Assembly (NCBI GenBank): GCA_902168115.1
Contig: CABHPB010000148.1
Location: 1 to 64,000 of the forward strand
Reading direction: 5' to 3'
DNA: 64,000 nt
DNA from: an uncultured Methylopila sp.
GTDB lineage: Bacteria; Pseudomonadota; Alphaproteobacteria; Rhizobiales; Methylopilaceae
Of the stretch, positions 44,107 to 53,891 are shown in pieces (the first letter of the stretch is position 1; each line of letters starts with the position of its first letter). The position numbers and the translations under genes are program-made. The notes under the pieces were generated by a model. It was not told the DNA's origin. It was given only the letters and a program-made list of their open reading frames with translations, and searched no databases.

Positions 44107-45881
44107 AGCAGCGCGGCCGGAAGCCGGACGACGAAGCGGGCGCCCGCCACCGCCTCCTGCTCGCCGTCCTTCATGCGGTTCTCGGCGCTGATGCGGCCGC
44201 CATGCGCGTCCACGATCTGCTTGGAGATCGACAGGCCGAGCCCGGAATTCTGCCCGAAACCCTGGTCCGGACGGTCGGTGTAGAACCGGTCGAAAATCTT
44301 CTTGATCGCGTCCGGGCGCACGCCCGGTCCGACGTCGTCGACGATGACGTCCACGAACTTCTTCGTGCGCCGGCACGACACCTGCACCTCCGAACCGGCT
44401 GGCGAGAACGAGCGGGCGTTGTCGATCAGGTTCGTGATCACCTGCGCGAGCCGGCTGTCATGGCCCAGCACCAGATAGGCGTCCCGGCCCTGCGCGGCGT
44501 CGGCGACGGTCAGGCTCACCGTGACGCCGTGATCGCGCGGCGCGCCGTTTTGCATGTCGATCACGGTGGTCAAGAGCTTGACCACGTCCACCGGCTCGGC
44601 GTCCTGCCGCTGCAGCTCGGCGTCGAGGCGGCTCGCGTCGGAGATATCCGAGATCAGCCGGTCGAGGCGCTTCACGTCGTGCTGGATGACGTCGAGCAGC
44701 CGTGCGCGCGATTCGTCGCTCTTGGCGAGCGGCATGGTCTCCACCGCCGATCGCAGCGAGGTCAGAGGGTTCTTGAGCTCGTGCGCGACGTCGGCGGCGA
44801 ACCGCTCGATCCCCTCGATGCGGGCGTAGAGCGCGCTCGTCATGTCGCGCAGCGCGCCGGAGAGGTGACCGATCTCGTCGGTGCGGCTTGTGAAGTCGGG
44901 GATTTCGGCGCGATGGCTCATGCGGCGCCGGACTCTTTCGGCGCCGTCGGCGAGCTTGCGCACGGGGCCGGCGATGGTGCTCGCGAGCAGCAGCGACAGC
45001 AGCAGCATCACCAGCGCCGCGACGAGGAAGACGCGCAGGATGCCCATGCGCTCGGCGGTCACGATCGCGTCGATGTCGCCACCCTGGGTCGAGAGCAGCA
45101 GCACGCCGGTGACCGCGCGGAAGCGCTGGATCGGCACCGCGACGGACACGATGATCTCGCCGGAGTCGTTGACCCGCACGATGCTCTCGGGCGTGCCCGA
45201 CAGCGCCTTGGCGACCTCCGGATAGCCCCGCCCGTTCTGCCCGCCGAGCTCGGCGTAGAGCGGCAGGTCGGTGCGGCGCAGATAGCTCTTGAAGGTCTTG
45301 CCGATCCGATCGATCAGGCTCGGGTCGCGGTGGGGCGGCGGCAGATCGAAGCGCAGGATGTCTCCGCGGGCGTAGAGCGAGCGGGAATCGAGCAGCAGGG
45401 CGCCGTCGCGGTCGTAGATCCGCGCGCGGGTCCGGGTCGGCGTCACGAGGCGGCGCAGCACCGGGGCGACGCGCTCGGGATTGATCGGGAATTCGAGGCT
45501 CTGGAGCTGGTCGTCGTTCGGGGCGACGGTCTGGCCGAGTTGCAGCGCGAGCAGCTTGTCCGGGTCGACATAGAGCTGGTTGGTCTCGACCGTCGCCGAC
45601 GAGGCGATCGCGCCGGCGATGATCTCGCCCTGGATCAGCAGGCTCTGGACGCGGGCGTCGATCAGGCCGGCGCGGAACTGGTTCAGGAACAGGATGCCGG
45701 AGACCAGCACCACCAGCCCGACGAGGTTCAGCACCACGATGCGTCGGGTGAGGCTGGAGAAGCCCAGCGTCTTCAGCGCGCCGAACGCGTTGCGCACGCG
45801 CTCGCCGAGGCTTTGCCGGCGAGGCTCGTCGTCGGTCTCGGTCTGGACGATGTCGTCGGCGCGCTCGGCTTCGACGCTCAT
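44103..45881 (-). CDS. chvG: Sensor histidine kinase ChvG (ExoS/BvrS)
   Basis: A 592-residue inner-membrane kinase that senses acid or envelope stress. Two transmembrane helices (IVVLNLVGLVVLVSGILFL and VFLVAALVMLLLSLLLAS) bracket a periplasmic domain of about 210 residues. A HAMP-like linker, the H-box FAADVAHELKNPLTSLRSAVE and an ATPase domain (VITNLIDNARSFS, DVGPGVRPD, GLGLSISKQIVDAHGG) follow. In relatives the periplasmic inhibitor ExoR controls it; exoR is not in the window. Operon with chvI upstream, and overlaps hprK, tying envelope sensing to the regulatory PTS. Confidence 0.95.
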   Translation of the reverse strand: MSVEAERADDIVQTETDDEPRRQSLGERVRNAFGALKTLGFSSLTRRIVVLNLVGLVVLVSGILFLNQFRAGLIDARVQSLLIQGEIIAGAIASSATVETNQLYVDPDKLLALQLGQTVAPNDDQLQSLEFPINPERVAPVLRRLVTPTRTRARIYDRDGALLLDSRSLYARGDILRFDLPPPHRDPSLIDRIGKTFKSYLRRTDLPLYAELGGQNGRGYPEVAKALSGTPESIVRVNDSGEIIVSVAVPIQRFRAVTGVLLLSTQGGDIDAIVTAERMGILRVFLVAALVMLLLSLLLASTIAGPVRKLADGAERVRRRMSHRAEIPDFTSRTDEIGHLSGALRDMTSALYARIEGIERFAADVAHELKNPLTSLRSAVETMPLAKSDESRARLLDVIQHDVKRLDRLISDISDASRLDAELQRQDAEPVDVVKLLTTVIDMQNGAPRDHGVTVSLTVADAAQGRDAYLVLGHDSRLAQVITNLIDNARSFSPAGSEVQVSCRRTKKFVDVIVDDVGPGVRPDAIKKIFDRFYTDRPDQGFGQNSGLGLSISKQIVDAHGGRISAENRMKDGEQEAVAGARFVVRLPAALL

Positions 45882-45970
45882 GGGAGCCAGTTACACATCA
45901 ACGCCCGTGCGCTGCAACGTCGGCGGCCTCTCGCGGCCGCGCCGCGCGGAAGATCGGGGCCCGGCGGCCG

Positions 45971-46678
45971 TCACACTTCCTTGAACCGGTACCCCACGCC
46001 GTAGAGGGTCTCGATCATGTCGAAGTCGTCGTCGCACGCCTTGAACTTCTTGCGCAGCCGCTTGATGTGGCTGTCGATCGTGCGGTCGTCGACATAGACC
46101 TGGTCGTCATAGGCCGCGTCCATCAGGGCGTTGCGGCTCTTCACGACGCCGGGGCGCATGGCGAGCGCCTGGAGGATCAGGAACTCGGTGACCGTCAGCG
46201 TCACCGACTCGCCCTTCCAGGTGCAGGTGTGTCGCTCGGGGTCCATCATCAGCTGGCCGCGCTCGAGCGCCTTGGAGTCGACGCCCTTGGGCGCGCCGAC
46301 GGCCTGCGGATCCTTGGCGGCCGCGCGGCGCAGCACTGCCTTCACGCGCTCGACCAGCAGGCGCTGGGAGAACGGCTTCCGGATGAAGTCGTCCGCGCCC
46401 ATCTTCAGGCCGAACAGCTCGTCGATCTCCTCGTCCTTGGAGGTGAGGAAGATGACCGGCAGCTCGGATTTCTGGCGCAGGCGGCGGAGAAGCTCCATGC
46501 CGTCCATGCGCGGCATCTTGATGTCGAAGATCGCGAGGTCGGGCGGCGTCGAGCGCAAGCCTTCGAGCGCGGTCGCGCCGTCGTTATAGGTCTGTATCCT
46601 GTAACCTTCCGCCTCGAGAGCGATGGAAACGGACGTCAGGATGTTGCGGTCGTCGTCGACCAGAGCAATCGTCGGCAT
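45971..46678 (-). CDS. chvI: Response regulator ChvI
   Basis: A 235-residue OmpR-type regulator. The receiver domain has the acidic pocket DDD (8-10), phosphoacceptor Asp52 ([12 protein letters not shown]), Thr79 in VIFLTS and Lys101 (FIRKPF). The winged-helix DNA-binding domain covers about residues 135-235 ([44 protein letters not shown]). It is the partner of ChvG and a regulator of envelope and carbon genes in rhizobia. A GAAGG ribosome site precedes the ATG. It is divergent from the HugZ-family gene. Confidence 0.96.
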   Translation of the reverse strand: MPTIALVDDDRNILTSVSIALEAEGYRIQTYNDGATALEGLRSTPPDLAIFDIKMPRMDGMELLRRLRQKSELPVIFLTSKDEEIDELFGLKMGADDFIRKPFSQRLLVERVKAVLRRAAAKDPQAVGAPKGVDSKALERGQLMMDPERHTCTWKGESVTLTVTEFLILQALAMRPGVVKSRNALMDAAYDDQVYVDDRTIDSHIKRLRKKFKACDDDFDMIETLYGVGYRFKEV

Positions 46679-46814
46679 GGCGCCTTCTTTAATAGCATAA
46701 ACTTCAACGCATGAACCGTTGCGGCGTGGCTTAAATGTGACCGAGCCGACATGAACCCAAGATTTACAGACTTCTCAGGCTCGTCGAGCGCATCGGATTG
46801 GTGAAGAGGTGACT

Positions 46815-47573
46815 ATGAACAGCGAAGCTTCATCCGCCGCGGCGCCGGCGCGGGCGGCGTTCGACCCGGTCGCTTCGGCGCGCGCGCTGATCCGCAGCGC
46901 CCGCCGCGCGAGTCTCGCGACGCTCGACCAGGAGACCGGCCAGCCTTACGTCTCGCTGATCGGCGTCGCGAGCGACCGGGACGGCGCGCCGCTGTTGCTG
47001 ATCTCGGATCTCGCCCGCCATACCGCGAACCTCAAGGAAGATCCGCGCGCGAGCGTGCTCTGCGCCGAGGTCGGCGCGGGCGATCCGCTCGCCCATCCGC
47101 GCGTCACCATCTTTGGGCGCTGCGCCCCGGTCGAAAAGGACGCGCTGAAGACCCGGTGGCTCGCGCGGCAGCCCGACAGCGCGATGTATTTCGACTTCGG
47201 CGACTTCAACATGGTCCGCCTGGAGCCGGAGGGCGCCCATCTCGTCGCCGGCTTCGGCCGCATCGTCGATCTCGGCTGGGACGAGATCCGCGTCGACGTC
47301 TCGCGCGCATCCGACCTGTTCGAGGCCGAGGACGGGATCGTCGAGCACATGAACGAGGACCACCGCGACGCGACGCGGCTCTATGCGACCGCGCTGCTCG
47401 GCGCGCCCGACGGCGACTGGAGCTTCGAGGGCTGCGACCCGCACGGCTGCGAGATTGGGCTGGAGGGCAGGGCGCTCTACCTGCCGTTCCCTGCGCTCGC
47501 GCTCAATGCGGGTGACGTCCGGAAGGCGCTCGTCGCGCTCGTCGGCGAGGCGCGATCGAAGGCTGGGGCCTGA
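46815..47573 (+). CDS. HugZ/HutZ-type haem-associated protein (PNPOx-like plus DUF2470)
   Basis: A 252-residue protein. The N-terminal split-barrel of the pyridoxamine-phosphate-oxidase fold includes SARRASLATLDQETGQPYVSLIGVASD and LLISDLARHTANLKEDPRASVL. The C-terminal DUF2470 domain starts around IVEHMNEDHRDATRLYATALLG. HugZ-type proteins bind or degrade haem; the haem ligand cannot be confirmed by sequence reading. The ATG at 46815 is preferred because AAGAGG lies five bases upstream; a GTG two codons earlier is the alternative. It lies between chvI and pckA. Confidence 0.83.
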   Translation: MNSEASSAAAPARAAFDPVASARALIRSARRASLATLDQETGQPYVSLIGVASDRDGAPLLLISDLARHTANLKEDPRASVLCAEVGAGDPLAHPRVTIFGRCAPVEKDALKTRWLARQPDSAMYFDFGDFNMVRLEPEGAHLVAGFGRIVDLGWDEIRVDVSRASDLFEAEDGIVEHMNEDHRDATRLYATALLGAPDGDWSFEGCDPHGCEIGLEGRALYLPFPALALNAGDVRKALVALVGEARSKAGA

Positions 47574-47590
47574 CGCCAGGTCGATTCATC

Positions 47591-47629
47591 GATGTTTTCG
47601 ATCGCCTCATACCAAAAGGTGATGTTTTC
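47591..47629. promoter_or_regulatory. Two GATGTTTTC direct repeats upstream of pckA
   Basis: GATGTTTTC occurs at 47591-47599 and 47621-47629, exactly 30 bases apart, so both copies face the same side of the helix. They sit in the AT-richer stretch about 175-210 bases before pckA and just after the HugZ gene. A same-face pair suggests binding of a dimeric or paired activator; ChvI is an obvious candidate, but this is inference. Confidence 0.4.
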
Positions 47630-47802
47630 AGCCTTCATTAAGCTGCCGTTCAGGTCGGATGAATGATAGGACAGGGCTTCTGACGCAGTTCGGCGGCCCG
47701 CGCGACACCGCCGCTTGCGTCCGCGCCTGAAGCGCGAGGGCGATTTTTCGCCCGTCCCGTCATGATCGCGCCGATATTCGCTGTTTCGTGAGGCACAGAC
47801 CT

Positions 47803-49473
<1,671 letters not shown>

Positions 49474-49529
49474 GGCCCGCGCCGACCTCGCGCGACGAGG
49501 CGCGGCCTGAAACTTGAGACCTGCGCGAG

Positions 49530-49562
49530 GCCGTCTCGCCCGAAAAGGGCGGGACGGCTTTT
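49530..49562 (+). terminator. Intrinsic terminator of pckA
   Basis: GCCGTCTCGCCC (49530-49541) pairs with GGGCGGGACGGC (49547-49558) through 11 Watson-Crick pairs and one G-T pair around GAAAA, followed by TTTT. Confidence 0.9.
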
Positions 49563-49589
49563 GCGCAGTTAAGGGCCTGGCACTTCCTA

Positions 49590-49714
49590 CCTCATGCTGA
49601 GGAGCCGGCCGAGGGCGGCGTCTCGAAGCACGCAGTTCGCTGATGCAGCCCCGCTCACGACAGATCTGCGTCCTTCGAGACGCGCCGGCTTCGCCGCCGC
49701 TCCTCAGGATGAGG
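49590..49714. repeat. Large imperfect palindrome, family C (CCTCATCCTGAGGAGC type)
   Basis: The left arm starts CCTCATGCTGAGGAGC and contains GGCGTCTCGAAGCACGCAG; the right arm is its near reverse complement, with CTGCGTCCTTCGAGACGC and ending GCTCCTCAGGATGAGG. The 125-base unit could fold as one long hairpin. This looks like an intergenic palindromic element found in many copies in rhizobial genomes. A degenerate half lies near 187-230. Confidence 0.75.
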
Positions 49715-49742
49715 ATCGTTGAGCCTTGGACCGGCTGAGCCG

Positions 49743-50369
49743 TCAGCCCCTCGCGCCCAAAATCCGCGAGATCGCCTGCTCGATCACCGTCTCCGGCTCG
49801 CGGCCGGAGGGGATGCCCAGCACGCCCGGCCAGAACAGGCCTTCCTTGATCATCCCGAGAAACTGCAGCGCGCGGATTTCCGCGGGCATGCCGAGCGGAT
49901 CCTCGACATGGTCGAAGATGCGCGTGAGCTCGACGATCGCGGGCCCCTTGCCGGCGGCGAGGTAGCTGTCCATCAGCCCCGGCGCGGTCGCCCCCTCGGC
50001 GACGATCAGCTTGAGCAGCGGCATCACGTCCGGGTGGCCCCAATGCGAGCGCATGCGCTCGACATAGGCGCAGAGCGCCTCGCGCGGATCGCAGGGGCGC
50101 TCGCAGTCGCCGTGGGGCTTCGTGAACGGCGCGTAGGCGTCCGTCACAACCGCGGTGAACAGCGCCTCCTTGCTCGGAAAGTGATTGTAGAGCGTCCGCT
50201 TGGAGACCGGCGCCTCGCGCGCCACGGCGTCCATGCTGGTCGCCATGTAGCCCTGCGCCAGGAACAGTCGCTTGGCGGCGGCCACGATGGCGGCGGACTT
50301 CCCGCCGCGCGGCCCCGGGCCTTCCGCTTCGGCGGCTTCGCCCTCGCGCTCTTGCGCTTTCACGCTCAT
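49743..50369 (-). CDS. TetR/AcrR-family transcriptional regulator
   Basis: A 208-residue repressor-type protein. The N-terminal helix-turn-helix covers about residues 25-70 (IVAAAKRLFLAQGYMATSMDAVAREAPVSKRTLYNHFPSKEALF). The C-terminal ligand domain is helical, with GLFWPGVLG near the end as in AefR-type regulators. It diverges from an aldo/keto reductase gene across 114 bases that carry a promoter and a palindrome-like motif, so it likely represses itself and the reductase. The inducer is unknown. Confidence 0.87.
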   Translation of the reverse strand: MSVKAQEREGEAAEAEGPGPRGGKSAAIVAAAKRLFLAQGYMATSMDAVAREAPVSKRTLYNHFPSKEALFTAVVTDAYAPFTKPHGDCERPCDPREALCAYVERMRSHWGHPDVMPLLKLIVAEGATAPGLMDSYLAAGKGPAIVELTRIFDHVEDPLGMPAEIRALQFLGMIKEGLFWPGVLGIPSGREPETVIEQAISRILGARG

Positions 50370-50382
50370 TACAACCTGTGAA

Positions 50383-50415
50383 TTGACAATGTAAACGGTA
50401 CGGTGTAGTGTACAT
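50383..50415 (+). promoter_or_regulatory. Promoter and candidate TetR operator before the aldo/keto reductase
   Basis: A consensus -35 box TTGACA (50383-50388) lies 17 bases before a weak -10 TAGTGT (50406-50411). Overlapping them, ATGTA (50389-50393) and TACAT (50411-50415) flank ACGGTACGGTGTAG-rich sequence, a probable binding site for the divergent TetR-type protein that would block the promoter. Confidence 0.6.
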
Positions 50416-50483
50416 CAATCCCAAGCGGAATTGAAGTCCCGCGTCGCTTCGGGTCTCCCCACACTGTCAGACAGGCTTCGCAC

Positions 50484-51473
50484 ATGAAACAGCGTCCTCT
50501 CGGCCGCACGGGCCGCGTCGTCTCTGAAATCGGCTTCGGCTGCATGGGCATGTCGGAATTTTATGGTCCGAGCGACCAGTCCGAGAACTTCTCGACGCTC
50601 GGCGCTGCGCTCGACTCCGGCATCAATCTCTTCGACACCGCAGACACTTACGGCCACGGCTCCAATGAGGAGCTGGTCGGGCGCTTCGCCCGGACCGTCG
50701 GGCGCCACCGCGTCTGCGTCGCCACCAAGTTCGGCATCGTGCGCGAGCCCGGCAGGATCGAGCGGCGGATCGACACATCCCCGGCCTATGTCAGGGCCGC
50801 CTGCGACGCGTCGCTGAAGCGCCTCGGCCTCGACCACATCGACCTCTACTACGCCCACCGCCTCAACCCCGACGTGCCGATCGAGGACACGATGGGCGCG
50901 ATGGCCGATCTCGTCCAGGCCGGAAAGGTGAGGGCGCTCGGCCTGTCCGAGGTCTCGCCGGCGACGCTGAAGCGGGCGCACGCCGTCCATCCGATCACGG
51001 CGGTGCAGAGCGAACTGTCGCTCACCGAGCGTGCGCCGGAGGACGACATCCTGCCGCTCTGCTGGGAGCTCTCGATCACCTTCGTCGCCTACAGCCCGCT
51101 CGGCCGCGCGCTGCTCACCGGCCGGGACGTCGCCTCGGAGGCGCTGGACGCGAGCGACTATCGCCGCTTCCTGCCCCGCTTCATCGGCAACGCCGCCACC
51201 GCCAATGTCAGGCTCGCGGCGAACCTGAAGGCGATCGCCGAGGAGAAGGGCGCGACGTCGGCCCAGATCGCGATTGCTTGGCTGCTGGCGTCCTTCCCGC
51301 ATGTCGTGCCGATCCCGGGCACAAGGAAGGCGGTGCGCGCCCGCGAAAACGCCGGCGCCTCGGACGTACGCCTCACTCGCGACGACGTCGAGCGGCTCGA
51401 CGGCCTGTTCCCGCTCGGCGCAGCGATTGGCGACCGCTACACGGAAGCCGGGTTCGTAGGTGTGAACGTGTGA
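50484..51473 (+). CDS. Aldo/keto reductase
   Basis: A 329-residue NADPH-dependent TIM-barrel oxidoreductase. The catalytic tetrad is visible as Asp and Tyr in NLFDTADTYGHGSNEE, Lys in VCVATKFG and His in DLYYAHRLNPD. The start MKQRPLGRTGRVVSEIGFGCMGMS and the C-terminal IPGTRK coenzyme loop are typical of the AKR13/YakC-like group. Likely reduces aldehydes or ketones, possibly toxic electrophiles, under control of the divergent TetR regulator. Its stop codon lies inside a hairpin shared with the next, convergent gene. Confidence 0.92.
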   Translation: MKQRPLGRTGRVVSEIGFGCMGMSEFYGPSDQSENFSTLGAALDSGINLFDTADTYGHGSNEELVGRFARTVGRHRVCVATKFGIVREPGRIERRIDTSPAYVRAACDASLKRLGLDHIDLYYAHRLNPDVPIEDTMGAMADLVQAGKVRALGLSEVSPATLKRAHAVHPITAVQSELSLTERAPEDDILPLCWELSITFVAYSPLGRALLTGRDVASEALDASDYRRFLPRFIGNAATANVRLAANLKAIAEEKGATSAQIAIAWLLASFPHVVPIPGTRKAVRARENAGASDVRLTRDDVERLDGLFPLGAAIGDRYTEAGFVGVNV

Positions 51474-51488
51474 GGCTCCGGCCTCACA
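51469..51488. terminator. Hairpin spanning both convergent stop codons
   Basis: TGTGAGGC (51469-51476) pairs with GCCTCACA (51481-51488) around TCCG. One arm contains the stop codon of the aldo/keto reductase gene, the other that of the antiporter gene. It may act as a compact bidirectional terminator, though without T-runs. Confidence 0.45.
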
Positions 51489-52941
51489 GGAACACCAGCC
51501 ACGTCACGACCAGGAAGCAAGGGCCGAGGATGCCCCAGCTCCAGGCCATGTAGCCGAAGAAGCCCGGCATGTTCACGCCGCGGTTCTTGGCGATGGCGAG
51601 CACCATGAAGTTGGGCGCGTTGCCGACATAGGTGAGCGCGCCCATGAACACCGCGCCGCCGGAGATCGCCGCGAGCGTGTCGGCCTTGGCCGTCATCAGC
51701 TCGGCTGCGTTTCCGCCGGCGAGGTTGAAGAAGACGAGGTAGGTCGGGGCGTTGTCGAGCACGCTCGACAGGATGCCGGTCAGCCAGAAATACATCGCCG
51801 GCTTCGGCGCGCCGGCCTCGTCGGAAACCAGCGCGACCAGAGGCGCGGCGTGGCCGTCGTTCCCGGCCTTCAGGATCAGCAGCGCCGGGATCAGCACCGT
51901 GAAGATCGCGGCGAAGAGCTTGGCGACCTCCTTGATCGGCTCCCAGTCGAAGCCGTTGCGCTCGCGGATGTCGCCCGGCGTGAGCTTCAGCGACAGGGCG
52001 GCGAGCGCGAGCAGGATCGCGTCGCGGACGACCGACTGCAGCGGCACGTGCGTGCCCCAGACGTCGAATTCGATCCCGGGCTTCCAGATCCCGCTCATCA
52101 GGATCGCCGCGACCACGCCGCCGAGCAGCGGGATGTTGACCAGACCCGCAAGGCCGAGCGCAGAGTCCGGCGTCGGGTCGGGCTTCTTCGGCCGGCCTTC
52201 CTTGGCGTAGAACCAGCTGTCGAGCGCGAAGAACAGCGGCAGCAGGATCACGACCAGGATCGCGGTCTCGACCGCCACATGCCGCGTCGTCCAGAAGAAC
52301 TCGACGCCCTGCAGGAAGCCGAGGAACAGCGGCGGGTCGCCGAGCGGCGTCAGCGAGCCGCCGATGTTCGACACCAGGAAGATGAAGAAGATCACGACAT
52401 GCGCGTTGTGGCGCCGCTCATCGTTGGCGCGCAGCAGCGGGCGGATGAGCACCATCGAGGCGCCGGTCGTGCCGATCACGCTCGCCAGCAGCGTCCCGAT
52501 CGCGAGCAGCGTCGTGTTGGTCGCTGGCGAGCCGTGGATGTTGCCCTTGACCAAGAGGCCGCCGGAAATGGTGAAGAGCGACAGCAGCAGGATGACGAAG
52601 GGGATGTATTCCAGCAGCGCCGCATGGACGACCTCGGAGGCGACCGCGCCCGCCCCTTGCGTGAGCGCGAACGGGACCAGCAGCGCGAGCGCCCAGAAGG
52701 CCGAAACCTTGCCGTAGTGGTGGTGCCAGAAATGCGGGGCGACGAGCGGGAAGATCGCGATCGAGCCGAGCATGCCCGCGAGCGGCAAGGCCCAGAGCAG
52801 CGACAGCTCCCGGCCCTCGACATGGCCATGGATGGCGGCCCGCAGCATGGGATCGAGCAGGTAGAGCAGGACGGCGAGGGTGAGCGCCGCTCCGATCACG
52901 GGAAGCGGCCGGATCGCGCGCGTCGCGCCTTGGGTCGTCAT
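51484..52941 (-). CDS. NhaD-type sodium/proton antiporter (ion transporter superfamily)
   Basis: A 485-residue inner-membrane protein with about a dozen hydrophobic helices. Sequences such as FFIFLVSNIGGSLTPLGDPPLFLGFLQGV and GILSSVLDNAPTYLVFFNLAGG are the two re-entrant halves typical of the NhaD/ArsB superfamily, with polar N, D and P residues within membrane segments. It should exchange sodium (or lithium) for protons and help pH and salt balance; other anion-transport roles in this superfamily cannot be excluded. The ATG at 52941 has CGGAGC upstream; longer frames are open. Confidence 0.85.
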   Translation of the reverse strand: MTTQGATRAIRPLPVIGAALTLAVLLYLLDPMLRAAIHGHVEGRELSLLWALPLAGMLGSIAIFPLVAPHFWHHHYGKVSAFWALALLVPFALTQGAGAVASEVVHAALLEYIPFVILLLSLFTISGGLLVKGNIHGSPATNTTLLAIGTLLASVIGTTGASMVLIRPLLRANDERRHNAHVVIFFIFLVSNIGGSLTPLGDPPLFLGFLQGVEFFWTTRHVAVETAILVVILLPLFFALDSWFYAKEGRPKKPDPTPDSALGLAGLVNIPLLGGVVAAILMSGIWKPGIEFDVWGTHVPLQSVVRDAILLALAALSLKLTPGDIRERNGFDWEPIKEVAKLFAAIFTVLIPALLILKAGNDGHAAPLVALVSDEAGAPKPAMYFWLTGILSSVLDNAPTYLVFFNLAGGNAAELMTAKADTLAAISGGAVFMGALTYVGNAPNFMVLAIAKNRGVNMPGFFGYMAWSWGILGPCFLVVTWLVFL

Positions 52942-53063
52942 CGCTTGCTCCGGGCGGAAGTCCACGCCTCGGACGAGACGCCCGGACTTGTTATGGCGCC
53001 CGACCGGGCGCGCCAACCGAAACCGGCTGAAAGATCAGTGAACGACCCTCGGTAGCGAGACCG

Positions 53064-53879
53064 TCAGGGCTTCAGGTTCATCGGCACGGCGGCCGGGGCG
53101 GCGGTGAGGGCGATCGTCACCCGCCGGTTCGCCGAGATCTGCGGCGCGTCGGGGAACATCGGCTGCGTGGCGGCCTTGCCCTCCACCGACTTGAAGCGCG
53201 AGTCCGGCACGCCGTTCGAGGCGAGCAGGCTGCGGACCGCCGCGGCGCGATCGGCCGAAAGCCGCCAAGGGTCGGTGTTCTGGGCCTCCGAGACGCCGGC
53301 CGCGGTGTGGCCGGAGATCTCGATCGGGTAGCCGAGCGAGCGCAACGAGGGCGAGATCGCGGCGAGCGCGTCGACCACGCGCTGCGAGGGCGCCGGCGAG
53401 CCCGGCTGGAACATCGAGCGGCCGTCCTCGTCGACGAGCGCGATGGTGACGCCCTCGCTCGAGCTCTCCACGATGATCTGGGTCGTGACGTCGGCGAGGT
53501 CGGGCATCGCGCGCAGCGACTGGCGCAGCGTCGCGGCGGCGCGGGCGTAGCCGCGGGCGGCGGCCTGCGTGTCGGCTCGGTCCTTGGAGAGCGGGCCGGC
53601 GAGGTTCGAGGTCTCGTCCGGCGTGCGCGCCTCGTTGTTGAGCAGGCTGGTGCGCGCGGGCGCGCCCTCGATGTCGATCATGCCGTCGGCGATGATCTCC
53701 TTCTGGGTGCCGAAGGCCTCGCGCATCGAGCCGGCGACGATCGCCATCTTCTTTTTGTCCTGCGTCGAGAAGGCGACGAGCACGACGAAGAAGGCCATCA
53801 GCAGGCCCATGAGGTCGGCGAAGGTGACGAACCAGCCGTGGCCGCCGCCGTGGTCGCCGTGCTTCTTCTTCAACGCCAC
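53064..53879 (-). CDS. MotB-like flagellar stator protein with OmpA domain
   Basis: A 271-residue inner-membrane protein. A short basic N-terminus precedes one helix, WFVTFADLMGLLMAFFVVLVAFS, with the proton-binding Asp in ADLM as in MotB. A linker is followed by an OmpA-type peptidoglycan-binding domain (about residues 150-260: YPIEISGHTAAG, WRLSADRAAAVRSLLASNGV, NRRVTIAL). It pairs with the MotA-like gene 12 bases upstream on the same strand. No flagellar genes are nearby, so it may be a secondary stator set or serve another envelope motor. Confidence 0.87.
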   Translation of the reverse strand: MALKKKHGDHGGGHGWFVTFADLMGLLMAFFVVLVAFSTQDKKKMAIVAGSMREAFGTQKEIIADGMIDIEGAPARTSLLNNEARTPDETSNLAGPLSKDRADTQAAARGYARAAATLRQSLRAMPDLADVTTQIIVESSSEGVTIALVDEDGRSMFQPGSPAPSQRVVDALAAISPSLRSLGYPIEISGHTAAGVSEAQNTDPWRLSADRAAAVRSLLASNGVPDSRFKSVEGKAATQPMFPDAPQISANRRVTIALTAAPAAVPMNLKP

Positions 53880-53891
53880 GGCGATCGGTCC

